The notes: a model not told the origin generated them from the letters alone. Positions 55,183-64,000 are shown, counted from the first letter of the stretch. The stretch: 64,000 nucleotides of DNA from Bacteroides bouchesdurhonensis (GCF_900155865.1 NZ_LT707006.1:4509779-4573778); one strand, 5' to 3'. Program-made: numbers and translations.

Positions 55183-55224
55183 ACTTCACTCCCTTTTCTG
55201 AGCGGAAAAAGGAGTAAAGTTTTT
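55183..55224 (+). terminator. Terminator after kduI
   Basis: An imperfect stem (55183-55197 with 55206-55220, ACTCC/GGAGT core) is followed by TTTTTC. The MFS gene has its own promoter downstream. Confidence 0.7.
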
Positions 55225-55317
55225 CGAGTTTATTAGTTTTCTTTCCCAAGAAACACAACTTATATAGATATGGTGCATAATATCATGAAATTTCTAGTAA
55301 ATACAACTATATATTCA

Positions 55318-55325
55318 TATTTTTG
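55318..55325 (+). promoter_or_regulatory. -7 element of MFS transporter gene
   Basis: TATTTTTG fits TAnnTTTG; -33 is weak. Start near 55332 gives a leader of about 70 nt. Confidence 0.5.
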
Positions 55326-55401
55326 ACCAAATATTCCATTATAAAAACAGGTGAAACACCGACCTTTGTAAACGTACTAAAAACTATTTAAATCCATTAT
55401 C

Positions 55402-57156
55402 ATGAACGCATTTCAAAAACCAAGTGAAAAGATGACAAACTACAGATGGACAATATGTGCCATGTTGTTCTTCGCCACCACAGTCAATTATCTCGATCGC
55501 CAAGTTCTATCACTTACTTGGGACGAGTTTATCAAACCCGAATTCCATTGGGACGAATCACACTATGGTGCTATCACTTCCATATTCTCTATTGTATATG
55601 CTATCTGTATGCTTTTCGCCGGTCGATTTGTAGATTGGCTGGGTACTAAGAAAGGATATCTATGGGCAATTGGAGTATGGTCCGCAGGTGCCTGTTTACA
55701 CGCATTTTGCGGTGTTATAACTGAGCATTTCGTAGGTTTGCACAGTGCAGCCGAACTGATGGGAGCCACAGGAGATGTCATTGTAACAATTGCAACTATC
55801 AGTATGTATTGTTTTCTGGCAGCCCGTTGCGTATTGGCAATAGGTGAAGCCGGCAACTTCCCGGCAGCTATTAAAGTAACTGCTGAGTATTTCCCCAAAA
55901 AAGACCGTGCTTATGCAACTTCTATATTCAATGCCGGTGCTTCTATCGGTGCATTGGTAGCCCCACTTAGTATCCCTTTATTGGCAAAAGCCTGGGGATG
56001 GGAAATGGCATTTATCGTTATCGGTGCTCTTGGATTTATTTGGATGGGATTCTGGGTATTCATGTATACAGCTCCCTCCAAAAGCAAACACGTAAACAAA
56101 GCGGAGCTTGAATATATTGAGCAAGACAATGAAAAAGATGGCATTATAGTTACTACAGACGAGAAAGAAGAGAAGAAAATGGGATTCTGGCAATGCTTCA
56201 CATACAGGCAAACCTGGGCTTTTGTTGTCGGCAAATTCATGACTGACGGAGTATGGTGGTTCTTCCTTTTCTGGACTCCTTCTTATCTGAACACCCAATT
56301 CGGAATTAAGACTTCCGAAGGACTGGGAATCGCGTTGATCTTTACTTTATATGCCATCACGATGTTATCCATTTATGGAGGTAAATTACCAACAATTTTC
56401 ATCAATCGTACAGGCATGAATCCCTATGCCGCACGTATGAAGGCAATGCTTATTTTCGCATTCTTCCCATTGCTAGTTCTACTGGCACAGCCATTAGGAA
56501 CCTTCTCTCCATGGTTCCCGGTTATCTTGATTGGTATTGGTGGTGCTGCTCATCAATCATGGTCGGCTAACATATTCTCTACAGTGGGTGATATGTTCCC
56601 CAAATCTGCTATCGCAAGTATCACAGGAATAGGTGGTATGGCAGGCGGGGTAAGTTCTATGATCCTCCAGTATTGTGCCGGAATCTTGTTTGTATTCGCA
56701 GCAGGACAAGGAGAAATGCCTGTCATCAACAAGGCTTTACTTGATAAAGATTATCAAATTACTATTGCCAAAACAGATCAAGCTGTTCTAAATGGAAAAA
56801 TAGTAGCTAAAGGGCATGAGGGAGCAGAAGACATCCCGGTCGGTTGGGCCTTATATAAAGGTGAAGCTATGCCTTTACAAAAAGCAGTAGAGAAGGCTGG
56901 TCTCAGCCAGATTCCGATGATCGTAGAAACACTTGAATTACCTACAGCCGAAAAAGAAGCTGAGATGATGCTGAACAATAAGATTATCACTCAAAAAGAT
57001 ATTACTATTATTCAAGAACCAATGACCTTCTTAGGTTTTGTTGGTAAACCAGCCGGATACTTTATTATTTTCTGTATCTGTTCGGTTGCATACCTTCTCG
57101 GTTGGATCATGATGAAGTTATTAGTTCCAAAATATAAACCAATCGTATTAGAATAA
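55402..57156 (+). CDS. MFS hexuronate-type transporter with enlarged periplasmic loops
   Basis: 584 residues; ExuT-like ACS-family permeases have about 430. Seen: NYLDRQVLS in TM1, the motif A-like FAGRFVDWLGTKKGY, GEAGNFPAAIK in TM4, and PKKDRAYATSIFNAGASIGA in TM5, all typical of hexuronate/glucarate carriers. Two insertions account for the extra size: about 25 residues between TM3 and TM4 (107-130) and about 110 between TM11 (410-434) and TM12 (551-572). With N-in topology both loops face the periplasm. The second is charged and helical (PTAEKEAEMMLNNKI). Following kduI, the substrate is likely a deoxyuronate. It ends at a strong terminator. Confidence 0.88.
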   Translation: MNAFQKPSEKMTNYRWTICAMLFFATTVNYLDRQVLSLTWDEFIKPEFHWDESHYGAITSIFSIVYAICMLFAGRFVDWLGTKKGYLWAIGVWSAGACLHAFCGVITEHFVGLHSAAELMGATGDVIVTIATISMYCFLAARCVLAIGEAGNFPAAIKVTAEYFPKKDRAYATSIFNAGASIGALVAPLSIPLLAKAWGWEMAFIVIGALGFIWMGFWVFMYTAPSKSKHVNKAELEYIEQDNEKDGIIVTTDEKEEKKMGFWQCFTYRQTWAFVVGKFMTDGVWWFFLFWTPSYLNTQFGIKTSEGLGIALIFTLYAITMLSIYGGKLPTIFINRTGMNPYAARMKAMLIFAFFPLLVLLAQPLGTFSPWFPVILIGIGGAAHQSWSANIFSTVGDMFPKSAIASITGIGGMAGGVSSMILQYCAGILFVFAAGQGEMPVINKALLDKDYQITIAKTDQAVLNGKIVAKGHEGAEDIPVGWALYKGEAMPLQKAVEKAGLSQIPMIVETLELPTAEKEAEMMLNNKIITQKDITIIQEPMTFLGFVGKPAGYFIIFCICSVAYLLGWIMMKLLVPKYKPIVLE

Positions 57157-57176
57157 TAATCTGATAAATATTAGAA

Positions 57177-57216
57177 AGAGGAGAATAGTTCGAAAATGAA
57201 CTTTTCTCCTCTTTTT
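57177..57216 (+). terminator. Strong terminator after MFS gene
   Basis: A 15-bp stem (57177-57191 with 57198-57212, one mismatch, AGAGGAGAA.. / ..TTCTCCTCT) is followed by a T-run. Confidence 0.9.
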
Positions 57217-57249
57217 TCTTTCTACCAATTATCCAAAAGTACTTAAAAT

Positions 57250-57280
57250 AAAAAGCCTCTTCTCCCGAAGATGGCTTTTT
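57250..57280. terminator. Second terminator-like hairpin
   Basis: AAAAAGCC (57250-57257) pairs with GGCTTTTT (57273-57280), with CTTC/GAAG inside. It could act in both directions. Confidence 0.7.
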
Positions 57281-57361
57281 GGGTTTACTTATTCTGCATG
57301 TCCATTCTGTACTCAACAAAAAACGATACATTCAGAAAATGAAGAATAGCAAACGTTAAGA

Positions 57362-57389
57362 AGAAAAAAAGGGAAGTCTCACGACTTCC
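57362..57389 (-). terminator. Terminator of Dna2-like helicase gene
   Basis: On the minus strand GGAAGTC pairs with GACTTCC across a GTGA loop and is followed by seven T. It lies 140 bp downstream of the helicase stop; the interval holds only a 14-codon open frame on the other strand. Confidence 0.8.
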
Positions 57390-57526
57390 ACATTTCTTCT
57401 AACCTTAAATCTAAATCTCTATGAAAAAAACGTGTTGCAAATATAGGCGTTTGTTCAATATTTAGGTGTTAATGAATTGCATAAAGAGAGAATAAAGACT
57501 AACATCTGCAAAAATATTCCAATAGT

Positions 57527-60500
57527 TCAAGAACGTTTTATTAAATTTAGTAAACTTTCATAAAGAGGGTTACGTTCCAAAAGAGTGGGTACCCCCGTTA
57601 TCATCATTTGTTTTCGCGCCCGCGTCAAAGCCACATTGAGTTTGCGATCAATCAAAATGCCATCTTCTTCTGTCAGGTTTGATAAGAACTTCAACTGATA
57701 TGGATAGTTAATACAAAACGAATAAATAATCACATCTCTTTCACTTCCTTGAAAACGTTCTACCGTATCAATCAAAATACGATTCAGTACCGGAACATCT
57801 AATGCCTCAATATATTTTTTGATCAATGCAATCTGGCTCCGATAAGGAGTTATAATTCCTAACGTACGGGCTTCATCAAAATCATCCGTATGCTCCTTAT
57901 ATATCTGTGCAACCAAATCGGTAACAATACGAGCTTCCGAATGGTTAATTTTTGCAGATGTGCCGGCTTTCTCCGGTAAAGAAGGATAAAAAGCAAGCCG
58001 GCAAACTTTTTCAGAACTTTCTATTTGGTGGGGAAGCCCTACAGGAAGCAAACGGCCTCCATAAAAAGCATGGTTGGCAAACAAAGCCACATCAGGATGC
58101 ATACGCCCTTGACGGCAAAGCATATCATATGAACGATGTACTGACGAATTACGTGCATTATGATAAAGACGTTCAAACAGGGAATCTTTCAAGTTGGTCA
58201 AACCTATTGCTTTCAACGTTTCATCATAAATAGCCGACTGATCGGTATTCTGTAACACAACAGCAGGCAACTGTTTATGATCTCCGATTAGAATAAATTT
58301 ATCAATAGCATTCCTCCCATCCTCCCCTCGTGCACAGAGAATGCCCAGTAGCTGAGGTTCTAGTATTTGTGTGGATTCATCAATGATCGCTACTTCAAAA
58401 TGTTTCAAACGGAAAAGTTCCGGCTTACCGGATATAGACGCGACCGTTCCTACAAAAATACGGCAATCCCTGATACGTTCATACACTTCCGAACGGCGAA
58501 TACAAGCAGACAGTTCGTTCTCAATTAAATGCGTACGATAAGCCTCGTCACAAGATAGTTCACTTCCTACACGAATGAAATCAACTTCCGGATGAATGCT
58601 ACTGATTGCTTTACAGATTTCATCCACAGCTCGATTTGTATAGGAGAGTAACAGAATTTGAGTATCCTTTTCTGCATGGAAAGTTTCAACCATCTTTTTC
58701 AGTGCACAAGAGGTTTTACCTGTTCCGGGAGGCCCAACTAAAAGAAAATAATCCCGGGCTGCTTTTGCCTTCAATGCAATGCGAGTAAAATCATTGGTTG
58801 ATTGAGAAATCAAATAATCCAAAGATTCGTCAAATTCCGGTAATCGTTGTGATAACAGCAAATCACGACGACTTTGTGTTGCGGATAAATAGGTATAAAG
58901 TCCTTGATACATAAAACGGAAAGTGGTATCCATTGTATCATGTTCAATGGCATAAAGGCTATCCTCCGGAAGTACAGAAGTATTTTGTTGGGTAGCCCGA
59001 AGACGAATACCAATCTCGTGTTCTGTCAGATATTCAATATTTCCCTTGAATACCATCTTGTTAGTTACATTATCCGCCTCATTATTCCGTTCGTAGAAAA
59101 TAATAGCGTCACCCTGACGAAAATTCGGTAAGAAGTCTCCTTCCACCATGGCCGACTGGGAGAGGATGAGATGAGCCTTATGTTCATTTGCTGCATGATT
59201 TTCTTTAATACGGAGATCATAAATTATTTCACCCGACTCACATTTCTCCATCCATGTAGAAAGCCATAGAGAAGCTGCCCCTGTACGTCCCTCGTAATCC
59301 ACATCACCTGATTTGGACGTATAGAGTTCCTTCGTTATGAAATTATACAACGCATAAAAATAGTTTTTTTCCAATAGAGAGAGAGTTTTCAGTTTCGACT
59401 GAAAATTATCAATGGAAGGACGCAAATATGTTTCCCAAAAATGTCCGGACAGTTTGCGTTCATTCAGGTTAGAAGAATTTATCTCTGCCAGCTTTTGTGC
59501 AGTGTATTCCAAGCTATTCCGCAATTGAACACCATACTCATCGGCAACAATCTGGTTACGCAAATCAATCACTCTGCGAACCATTGCCCAGGATGGACGG
59601 GAAGGATAAAGAAGCGGATAACGGGTATATAGCAAATAGGCTCTTACCTTCCGGTGATCCATCCCCATAGAATATTGTAAAACAGCTTGATATAGCAACA
59701 TTTGTACCTTATTATTCTCTTTCGGTTCTACCTTGCCACGAATGGCATATTCATCAGCTTTACCCGATTTCATTTCTATGAACGAAGACATATCCCGTTG
59801 CATATAGTCAAGACGTCCTTGCAAACCAAGCGCTTCACAGATATAAGAAGGTTCCAACACTGCATCTTTCTTTTCCAATTCATAACCCGGTGCACGAAAT
59901 GTATCCTTTACCGTTTCGCGTATATGTTCAAAATGAAGTTTACAGTCATCAAAAAATTGCCGTTCTTTCTCACGATCACGTAAATCCGAGCAAGCAGCCA
60001 ACTCAATAGGATAACGACGAAAAGCCTTTTGCATACAAATGCGATAGTCTATCTCCTCTTCCTGAGCATGAATCCATTCATCCAAAAAAAGATTGGCTAT
60101 ATTTCCTAATAATAAAGGACGAGCATTTTCAATCGGCTGCAGGCGGGATAGAAAATAGTTTGCCGGATGATGACCGTATTCGCGGAAACATTCTGCCAAT
60201 GCACTAATATCAATCAAATAATCCGGTTCGAGAACAATAAATGAAGGGGTAAGTATCCCCGCTTCATCAATAGCCACATCTAATAAGTTAATTTGTGCAT
60301 GTCTCCAAAGCAGTCGGCAAGTTTCCGTAAATTCTTCGTTTATCTGAGGAATATTGTAGCGAACCAGATACGGTTTTTCGGAGATTTCCTCCAATGGTGT
60401 TACATACAAATACTGTTCATCGGCATACTGAAAACAAACCCGCATCCGTTGTACCCGTTTACAAGCCGGAGGTGCTACCAGATAAGTAGCATCTACACGT

Positions 60501-60871
60501 GGCAACAACCGATAGAGTTCCTGGGGTATATCTTCACCGGAAAGTTTTCGAACCAGAAAAGATAATGTCTTAGCGTCTCTCAATAAATGATCGCGGACAG
60601 GTTCAATACGCCGGTTCAATATTTGATTAGAAGTTAGCCGAAAGGTATGCAAACGATTCTGCTCTGCTACAGACAGACCGAATTTAGCAGCTACGAAACT
60701 GATACGTGCCGATAGATCCGTCATTTGCAGACTTACATTTTGCATTTGCATACGACAAATTCGTTCCAGTAAGTCACGCATCTGTTTGTATCCGACCGCA
60801 AGCAGTTCATCTTCTGTCTTACACACTGCCAAAAGTAATTCGTATGATTCTCTTCCTTCCTTCTTATCCAT
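57527..60871 (-). CDS. Dna2-like nuclease-helicase (PD-(D/E)XK plus SF1B)
   Basis: About 1114 residues from ATG 60871. Residues about 240-460 hold a RecB/Cas4-type PD-(D/E)XK nuclease: D355 (GLQGRLDYM), E366 and K368 (FIEMKSGKA), and the motif QMLLYQAVLQY. From about 690 on is a superfamily 1 helicase: Walker A GPPGTGKTS (713-721), SYTNRAVDEI, Walker B IIDESTQILEP, GDHKQLPAVV, CRQGRMHPD and the C-terminal ALTRARKQMMI. This order equals eukaryotic Dna2, but the iron-sulphur cysteines are not visible. Likely roles are end resection or flap processing; a role against phage is possible. A longer frame to 60943 has no ATG-favoured start upstream of the promoter. Confidence 0.88.
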   Translation of the reverse strand: MDKKEGRESYELLLAVCKTEDELLAVGYKQMRDLLERICRMQMQNVSLQMTDLSARISFVAAKFGLSVAEQNRLHTFRLTSNQILNRRIEPVRDHLLRDAKTLSFLVRKLSGEDIPQELYRLLPRVDATYLVAPPACKRVQRMRVCFQYADEQYLYVTPLEEISEKPYLVRYNIPQINEEFTETCRLLWRHAQINLLDVAIDEAGILTPSFIVLEPDYLIDISALAECFREYGHHPANYFLSRLQPIENARPLLLGNIANLFLDEWIHAQEEEIDYRICMQKAFRRYPIELAACSDLRDREKERQFFDDCKLHFEHIRETVKDTFRAPGYELEKKDAVLEPSYICEALGLQGRLDYMQRDMSSFIEMKSGKADEYAIRGKVEPKENNKVQMLLYQAVLQYSMGMDHRKVRAYLLYTRYPLLYPSRPSWAMVRRVIDLRNQIVADEYGVQLRNSLEYTAQKLAEINSSNLNERKLSGHFWETYLRPSIDNFQSKLKTLSLLEKNYFYALYNFITKELYTSKSGDVDYEGRTGAASLWLSTWMEKCESGEIIYDLRIKENHAANEHKAHLILSQSAMVEGDFLPNFRQGDAIIFYERNNEADNVTNKMVFKGNIEYLTEHEIGIRLRATQQNTSVLPEDSLYAIEHDTMDTTFRFMYQGLYTYLSATQSRRDLLLSQRLPEFDESLDYLISQSTNDFTRIALKAKAARDYFLLVGPPGTGKTSCALKKMVETFHAEKDTQILLLSYTNRAVDEICKAISSIHPEVDFIRVGSELSCDEAYRTHLIENELSACIRRSEVYERIRDCRIFVGTVASISGKPELFRLKHFEVAIIDESTQILEPQLLGILCARGEDGRNAIDKFILIGDHKQLPAVVLQNTDQSAIYDETLKAIGLTNLKDSLFERLYHNARNSSVHRSYDMLCRQGRMHPDVALFANHAFYGGRLLPVGLPHQIESSEKVCRLAFYPSLPEKAGTSAKINHSEARIVTDLVAQIYKEHTDDFDEARTLGIITPYRSQIALIKKYIEALDVPVLNRILIDTVERFQGSERDVIIYSFCINYPYQLKFLSNLTEEDGILIDRKLNVALTRARKQMMITGVPTLLERNPLYESLLNLIKRS

Positions 60872-60875
60872 ATTG

Positions 60876-60908
60876 CAAAGGTAGTGGTAAAACAAGAATG
60901 CGCCAAAA
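60876..60908 (-). promoter_or_regulatory. Promoter of Dna2-like gene
   Basis: Minus-strand TACCTTTG (complement of 60876-60883) and TTTTGG (complement of 60903-60908) are 19 bp apart, a near-ideal match. The start of transcription would fall almost on the ATG, implying a leaderless or nearly leaderless mRNA. The -33 box lies inside the terminator stem of the tat operon. Confidence 0.6.
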
Positions 60909-60990
60909 GAGACAGCAAAATCTGATGTTCTCTTTTGGCGCATATAACAAGAAAAAGGTTTTCACAGCCTCTTCTTGTATTTCTTGTTAT
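60898..60990 (-). terminator. Two tandem hairpins after tatC
   Basis: ATGCGCCAAAAGAG (60898-60911) pairs perfectly with 60930-60943, and ATAACAAGAAA (60944-60954) pairs perfectly with 60980-60990. Together they separate tatC from the helicase gene. Confidence 0.75.
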
Positions 60991-60998
60991 GAGGTTAC

Positions 60999-61844
60999 TT
61001 ATTCAATCTCTTCTTTCATCTCTTCCTCTGATTCATCTCCAGACTCATCTTCCTCCTCTTCCTCCTTCTTCTTATCTTTTATCATCAGAATACTCATTTC
61101 ATACAACAGATAAAGTGGAATAGCTACCACACTCAATGTAAATGGATCGCCTGTCGGAGTAATGATGGCAGACGCTATCACAATGATAACAACTGCATGG
61201 CGACGATATCTTCGCAGGAACGACTTATTAACCAATCCAAGCAATGATAGCAACCATGTCACCAACGGAAGCTCAAAAGCCAATCCCATACATAGTACCA
61301 ACATCATAAAGTTGTCGATATATGAATTAAGAGACAGTACATTCTCAATTTGCGAACTCAACTCATAAGTAGAAAGAAAACGAAGTGCCAATGGATAAAC
61401 CATGAAATACCCCAACAGAACGCCAATAAAAAACATCACCGTTCCTAAAACCAAGGCTTTTAACACTCCTCTCCGTTCTTTGGGATAAAGGGCGGGACTG
61501 ATAAAACGCCAGATCTCGAAAAAGAGATAAGGCATCGCAGTCACTACCGACATCCAAAAGGCAGTAGACATATGAATGAAAAAGGGAGCCGCCAGATTAA
61601 TATTAATCATCTTTACTTCAAAATGTTGAGTAAAGAATTCATCATTCAGGTTTAAGCTCTCTCCAATGTGCCGTAATAAATCATAGAATACGAAATCATT
61701 ATGGGTAGGCCCAAGTATTACATTATCGAATATATAAGGCATAGCGATAAAATAACCTACCGCTAAAACAAGCCAAAGCCCTATAACCCGAAAAAGTACC
61801 CAGCGCAATTCCTCCAAATGATCCCAAAAGGTCATTTCCGCCAT
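60999..61844 (-). CDS. tatC: Sec-independent translocase subunit TatC
   Basis: 281 residues with the TatC signature at the N-terminus (MTFWDHLEELRW, then LFRVIG) and six membrane segments; PFFIHMSTAFWMSVVTAMPYLFFEIWRFISPALYPKERR is the conserved second to third segment region (shown in overlapping pieces only by name here), with F and P kept. TatC binds twin-arginine signals in the inner membrane. The C-terminus ends in a strongly acidic tail of about 25 residues (KKKEEEEEDESGDESEEE), longer than in enterobacteria. It starts 11 bp after tatA. A client, the Tat-exported FAD oxidoreductase, is in this window. Confidence 0.95.
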   Translation of the reverse strand: MAEMTFWDHLEELRWVLFRVIGLWLVLAVGYFIAMPYIFDNVILGPTHNDFVFYDLLRHIGESLNLNDEFFTQHFEVKMININLAAPFFIHMSTAFWMSVVTAMPYLFFEIWRFISPALYPKERRGVLKALVLGTVMFFIGVLLGYFMVYPLALRFLSTYELSSQIENVLSLNSYIDNFMMLVLCMGLAFELPLVTWLLSLLGLVNKSFLRRYRRHAVVIIVIASAIITPTGDPFTLSVVAIPLYLLYEMSILMIKDKKKEEEEEDESGDESEEEMKEEIE

Positions 61845-61855
61845 TGTACTCTTCT

Positions 61856-62071
61856 TTACTTAGCTGAGTCTGTCTTGTCTAGTTCGTCTTTTGCTTTATT
61901 CAGTTCGTCTTTTGCGTCGTTTACACCGTCCTTGAAGCTCTTAACGCCTTTACCTAAACCGCGCATCAATTCGGGGATTTTCTTTCCGCCAAAAAGAAGA
62001 AGAATAACTAAAGCAATAATAATCCATTCGGAACCGCTAGGCAAAAAGCCTAATAATAATAAGTTTGTCAT
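61856..62071 (-). CDS. tatA: Sec-independent translocase subunit TatA/E
   Basis: 71 residues: one N-terminal membrane segment (WIIIALVILLLFGGKKIPEL) with the FGGKKIPEL hinge of the TatA/E family, an amphipathic helix (MRGLGKGVKSFKDGVND) and a charged tail (KDELNKAKDELDKTD). TatA oligomerises to form the transient translocation path. No tatB is present nearby, as in many Bacteroidota that use a minimal TatAC system. It is first in the operon with tatC. Confidence 0.95.
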   Translation of the reverse strand: MTNLLLLGFLPSGSEWIIIALVILLLFGGKKIPELMRGLGKGVKSFKDGVNDAKDELNKAKDELDKTDSAK

Positions 62072-62117
62072 AGGTGTTATTTAATTAATTAAGAAGTTTT
62101 ATTTCTCTTTGTCCGCG

Positions 62118-62125
62118 CAAAGATA
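62118..62125 (-). promoter_or_regulatory. -7 element of tatAC operon
   Basis: The minus strand reads TATCTTTG, matching TAnnTTTG, 47 bp before the tatA start. Confidence 0.55.
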
Positions 62126-62226
62126 AGTATTTAAATGGATAATGGACGATGGATAATTGATAATTTGTGTTATGAACAACCGCGTAAACGCATTATCTAC
62201 CGTCCACTTTCCGTTTTCTATTCTAT

Positions 62227-64000
62227 CTAATCTTGATAATAGACTCGTTTTACCCGGGTTGAAATACTGGTCAGCACTTCATAAGGTATGGTATCCAACT
62301 TATCTGATAATACGGTGATTGGCAGATCGTCTCCAAAGATAATAGCTTGGTCGCCTTCCCGACAATCGATATCAGTGACATCAATCATACAGACATCCAT
62401 ACAGATATTGCCTACATAGGGGGCTTTCTTTCCATTCACTAAACAGTAAGCATTGCCACGCCCTAAATGCCGGTTCAGTCCGTCGGCGTAACCAATAGGA
62501 ATGGCCGCTATACGCGATGGGCGATTCAAATGTCCCATACGACTATAGCCTACTGTATCTTCTTCGGGCACGTCCCGTATCTGCAAAATAGTTGTTTTAA
62601 GTGTACTTACATTATATATAATAGAATTGTCTATCGGGCTCACTCCATAAAGTCCGATACCTAAGCGTACCATATCAAATTGTGCGCCCGGGAAACGCTC
62701 GATACCTGCCGTATTGCAAATATGACGTAGAATCTTATGTGAAAAAGCAGCCTGCAATTCCTGCGAACCTTTCTCAAACAGTTCAATCTGCCGACGAGTG
62801 AAAGTATCAAATTGAGGCGAATCACTCCCCACAAAATGAGAAAAGACAGAACGGGGAATAACCGCATTCTGATTCTTCAACCGACGTATTAATAACGGTA
62901 TTTCATCGATTTCAAATCCTAGGCGGTGCATACCCGTATCAAGTTTCACATGAATCGGGAAATTAGTAATTCCTTCCTTTTCCGCTGCTTTGATCAGTGC
63001 ATCCAACAGATGAAAGTTATATACTTCCGGCTCTAATTTATGATCGAACATCGTTTTAAATGCAGTAAGTTCAGGATCCATTATAATAATGGAAGAAGTA
63101 ATTCCAGCCTTCCGGAGCTCAGATCCTTCATCCGCCACAGCTACCGCCAAATAATCGACATGATGTTCTTGCAATGTCTTTGCTATTTCATAGGATCCTG
63201 CTCCATAAGCGGAAGCTTTCACCATACAAACCACTTTAGTTTCCGGATGGCGAAGCATGGAACGATAATAATTTAAATTAGCAACCATCGCCCCAAGATT
63301 TACTTCCAGAATCGTTTCATGAACTTTCAACTCCAATTCATCCGATACCTGATCAAAATTAAAGATACGGGAACCTTTCACCAGAATTACTTCCGAATGA
63401 AGAGATTTTAAAATATCCGATCCCAGCAATGCCTTTGTATTCGGAAAGAAATAACATTCCGGCGTACCATCCAAGCGGGCGGCACAAGAAGATATCTCAG
63501 GCCCTACTCCAATCAATTTATTAATCTTACGGCTTTGCACCAATTGTGCCACACGACGATAAAGTGTTGCAGTGCTTTGCCCTGTTTCCAGGATATCCGA
63601 TAAGATAAGTGTTCGCTTCAATCCTTTCTTTTCCGAACGACGTACCAGAAAATCAAGTGCAATATCTAACGAGGCTAAATCTGAATTGTAACTATCATTG
63701 ATTAATACACATCCATTCTTTCCTTCTTTTACTTCCAACCGCATTGCTACCGGTTCCAAACGTGCCATACGTTCCGTAATTTGGTCGGCCGGTGTCATCA
63801 AATAAAGGCAAGCAGCCAAACAATTCAATGCATTTTCGATAGAAGCATCATCAATGAAGGGGATACAGAACGTATTATCCATATCCAGATAACGGTATGA
63901 AACAACTGTATGGTCTTCTTTCTTGATAATCCGGTTGATATATAAAGGACGTTCGATATCTTTACGGCTCCAGGCAATCTCACGTGCTGTCAGCATAGAT
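62227..64000 (-). CDS. MurF-alanine racemase fusion, C-terminal part (runs off window end)
   Basis: The frame is open to the last base, so at least 590 residues are seen of a protein of about 830. The first quarter is the end of a MurF ligase (YLMTPADQITERMARLEPVAMRLE, INDSYNSDLASLDIALDFL), which adds D-Ala-D-Ala to the UDP-MurNAc-tripeptide. The rest is a PLP alanine racemase (Alr): catalytic lysine in CMVKASAYGAGSYEIA, the SHFVGSD region, RLGIGLYGVSP, and the second catalytic tyrosine in GYSRMGHL with the GYADGLNRHLGRG segment. The fusion links D-Ala supply to its use in peptidoglycan and is typical of Bacteroidota. The N-terminus lies outside the window. Confidence 0.93.
   Translation of the reverse strand, partial: SMLTAREIAWSRKDIERPLYINRIIKKEDHTVVSYRYLDMDNTFCIPFIDDASIENALNCLAACLYLMTPADQITERMARLEPVAMRLEVKEGKNGCVLINDSYNSDLASLDIALDFLVRRSEKKGLKRTLILSDILETGQSTATLYRRVAQLVQSRKINKLIGVGPEISSCAARLDGTPECYFFPNTKALLGSDILKSLHSEVILVKGSRIFNFDQVSDELELKVHETILEVNLGAMVANLNYYRSMLRHPETKVVCMVKASAYGAGSYEIAKTLQEHHVDYLAVAVADEGSELRKAGITSSIIIMDPELTAFKTMFDHKLEPEVYNFHLLDALIKAAEKEGITNFPIHVKLDTGMHRLGFEIDEIPLLIRRLKNQNAVIPRSVFSHFVGSDSPQFDTFTRRQIELFEKGSQELQAAFSHKILRHICNTAGIERFPGAQFDMVRLGIGLYGVSPIDNSIIYNVSTLKTTILQIRDVPEEDTVGYSRMGHLNRPSRIAAIPIGYADGLNRHLGRGNAYCLVNGKKAPYVGNICMDVCMIDVTDIDCREGDQAIIFGDDLPITVLSDKLDTIPYEVLTSISTRVKRVYYQD

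Noticed and set aside
57421..57465. 14-codon ORF beginning MKKTCCKYRRLF
   Set aside because: It has no promoter or downstream gene on that strand and lies behind the helicase terminator region.
60872..60943. 24-residue extension of the Dna2-like protein
   Set aside because: It would be translated from sequence upstream of the predicted promoter and through the tat terminator hairpin.

Overview
The window comes from the chromosome of a Bacteroides species; I cannot name the species from sequence alone. The evidence is lineage-specific: promoters of the Bacteroides sigma-ABfr type (TTTG about 19 bp upstream of TAnnTTTG), almost no Shine-Dalgarno sequences, lipoproteins with an acidic tail after the lipobox cysteine, a MurF-alanine racemase fusion, FISUMP, BACON-like and PKD-like surface lipoproteins, and a non-SusC TonB receptor operon. 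No rRNA, tRNA, CRISPR array or prophage was seen.

Layout. 1-6.5 kb: two consecutive RHS/YD-repeat genes, richer in GC than the rest, the second cut off in its conserved RHS core by an IS4-family insertion sequence. 6.8-9.5 kb: BlaI/BlaR1-type regulator and membrane metallopeptidase pair. 9.6-12.8 kb: divergent SGNH hydrolase and six-hairpin glycosidase-like genes. 13-22.6 kb: a FISUMP lipoprotein, then a tight operon of TonB-dependent receptor, DUF4876 lipoprotein, DUF6850 barrel and M16 protease. 22.7-24.7 kb: a Ser/Thr kinase fused to coiled coil and MORN repeats. 24.8-31 kb: MalY-type lyase, Tat-exported FAD oxidoreductase, HAD phosphatase, Pif1-like helicase with TPRs. 31-36.4 kb: S8 protease with a type IX-like C-terminal domain, PorV-like barrel, AsmA-like protein. 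36.4-40.2 kb: housekeeping genes (YciO/TsaC, NagB, flavodiiron protein, radical SAM). 40.3-43.1 kb: an independent small RNA and a GH3 glycosidase behind a leader with a 23-codon ORF. 43.3-47.3 kb: WG-repeat protein, LytTR regulator/LiaF-like pair, TonB-domain protein. 48.1-52.3 kb: a cobalamin riboswitch in front of two surface lipoproteins. 52.6-57.2 kb: an orphan galactitol-type PTS EIIC, an exported KduI and an MFS transporter with extra periplasmic loops. 57.4-64 kb: Dna2-like nuclease-helicase, TatC/TatA, and the MurF-Alr fusion running off the window.

The strongest candidates for undescribed biology are: (a) the PTS EIIC / secreted KduI / modified hexuronate-type transporter cluster, which suggests unsaturated uronate isomerisation in the periplasm before uptake; (b) the protease plus PorV-like pair that looks like a detached type IX secretion module; (c) the B12 riboswitch controlling only surface lipoproteins; and (d) the TonB receptor plus M16 protease operon, which recalls protein-import systems. 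Start codons were moved inward wherever the longest reading frame began at TTG or overlapped a promoter.
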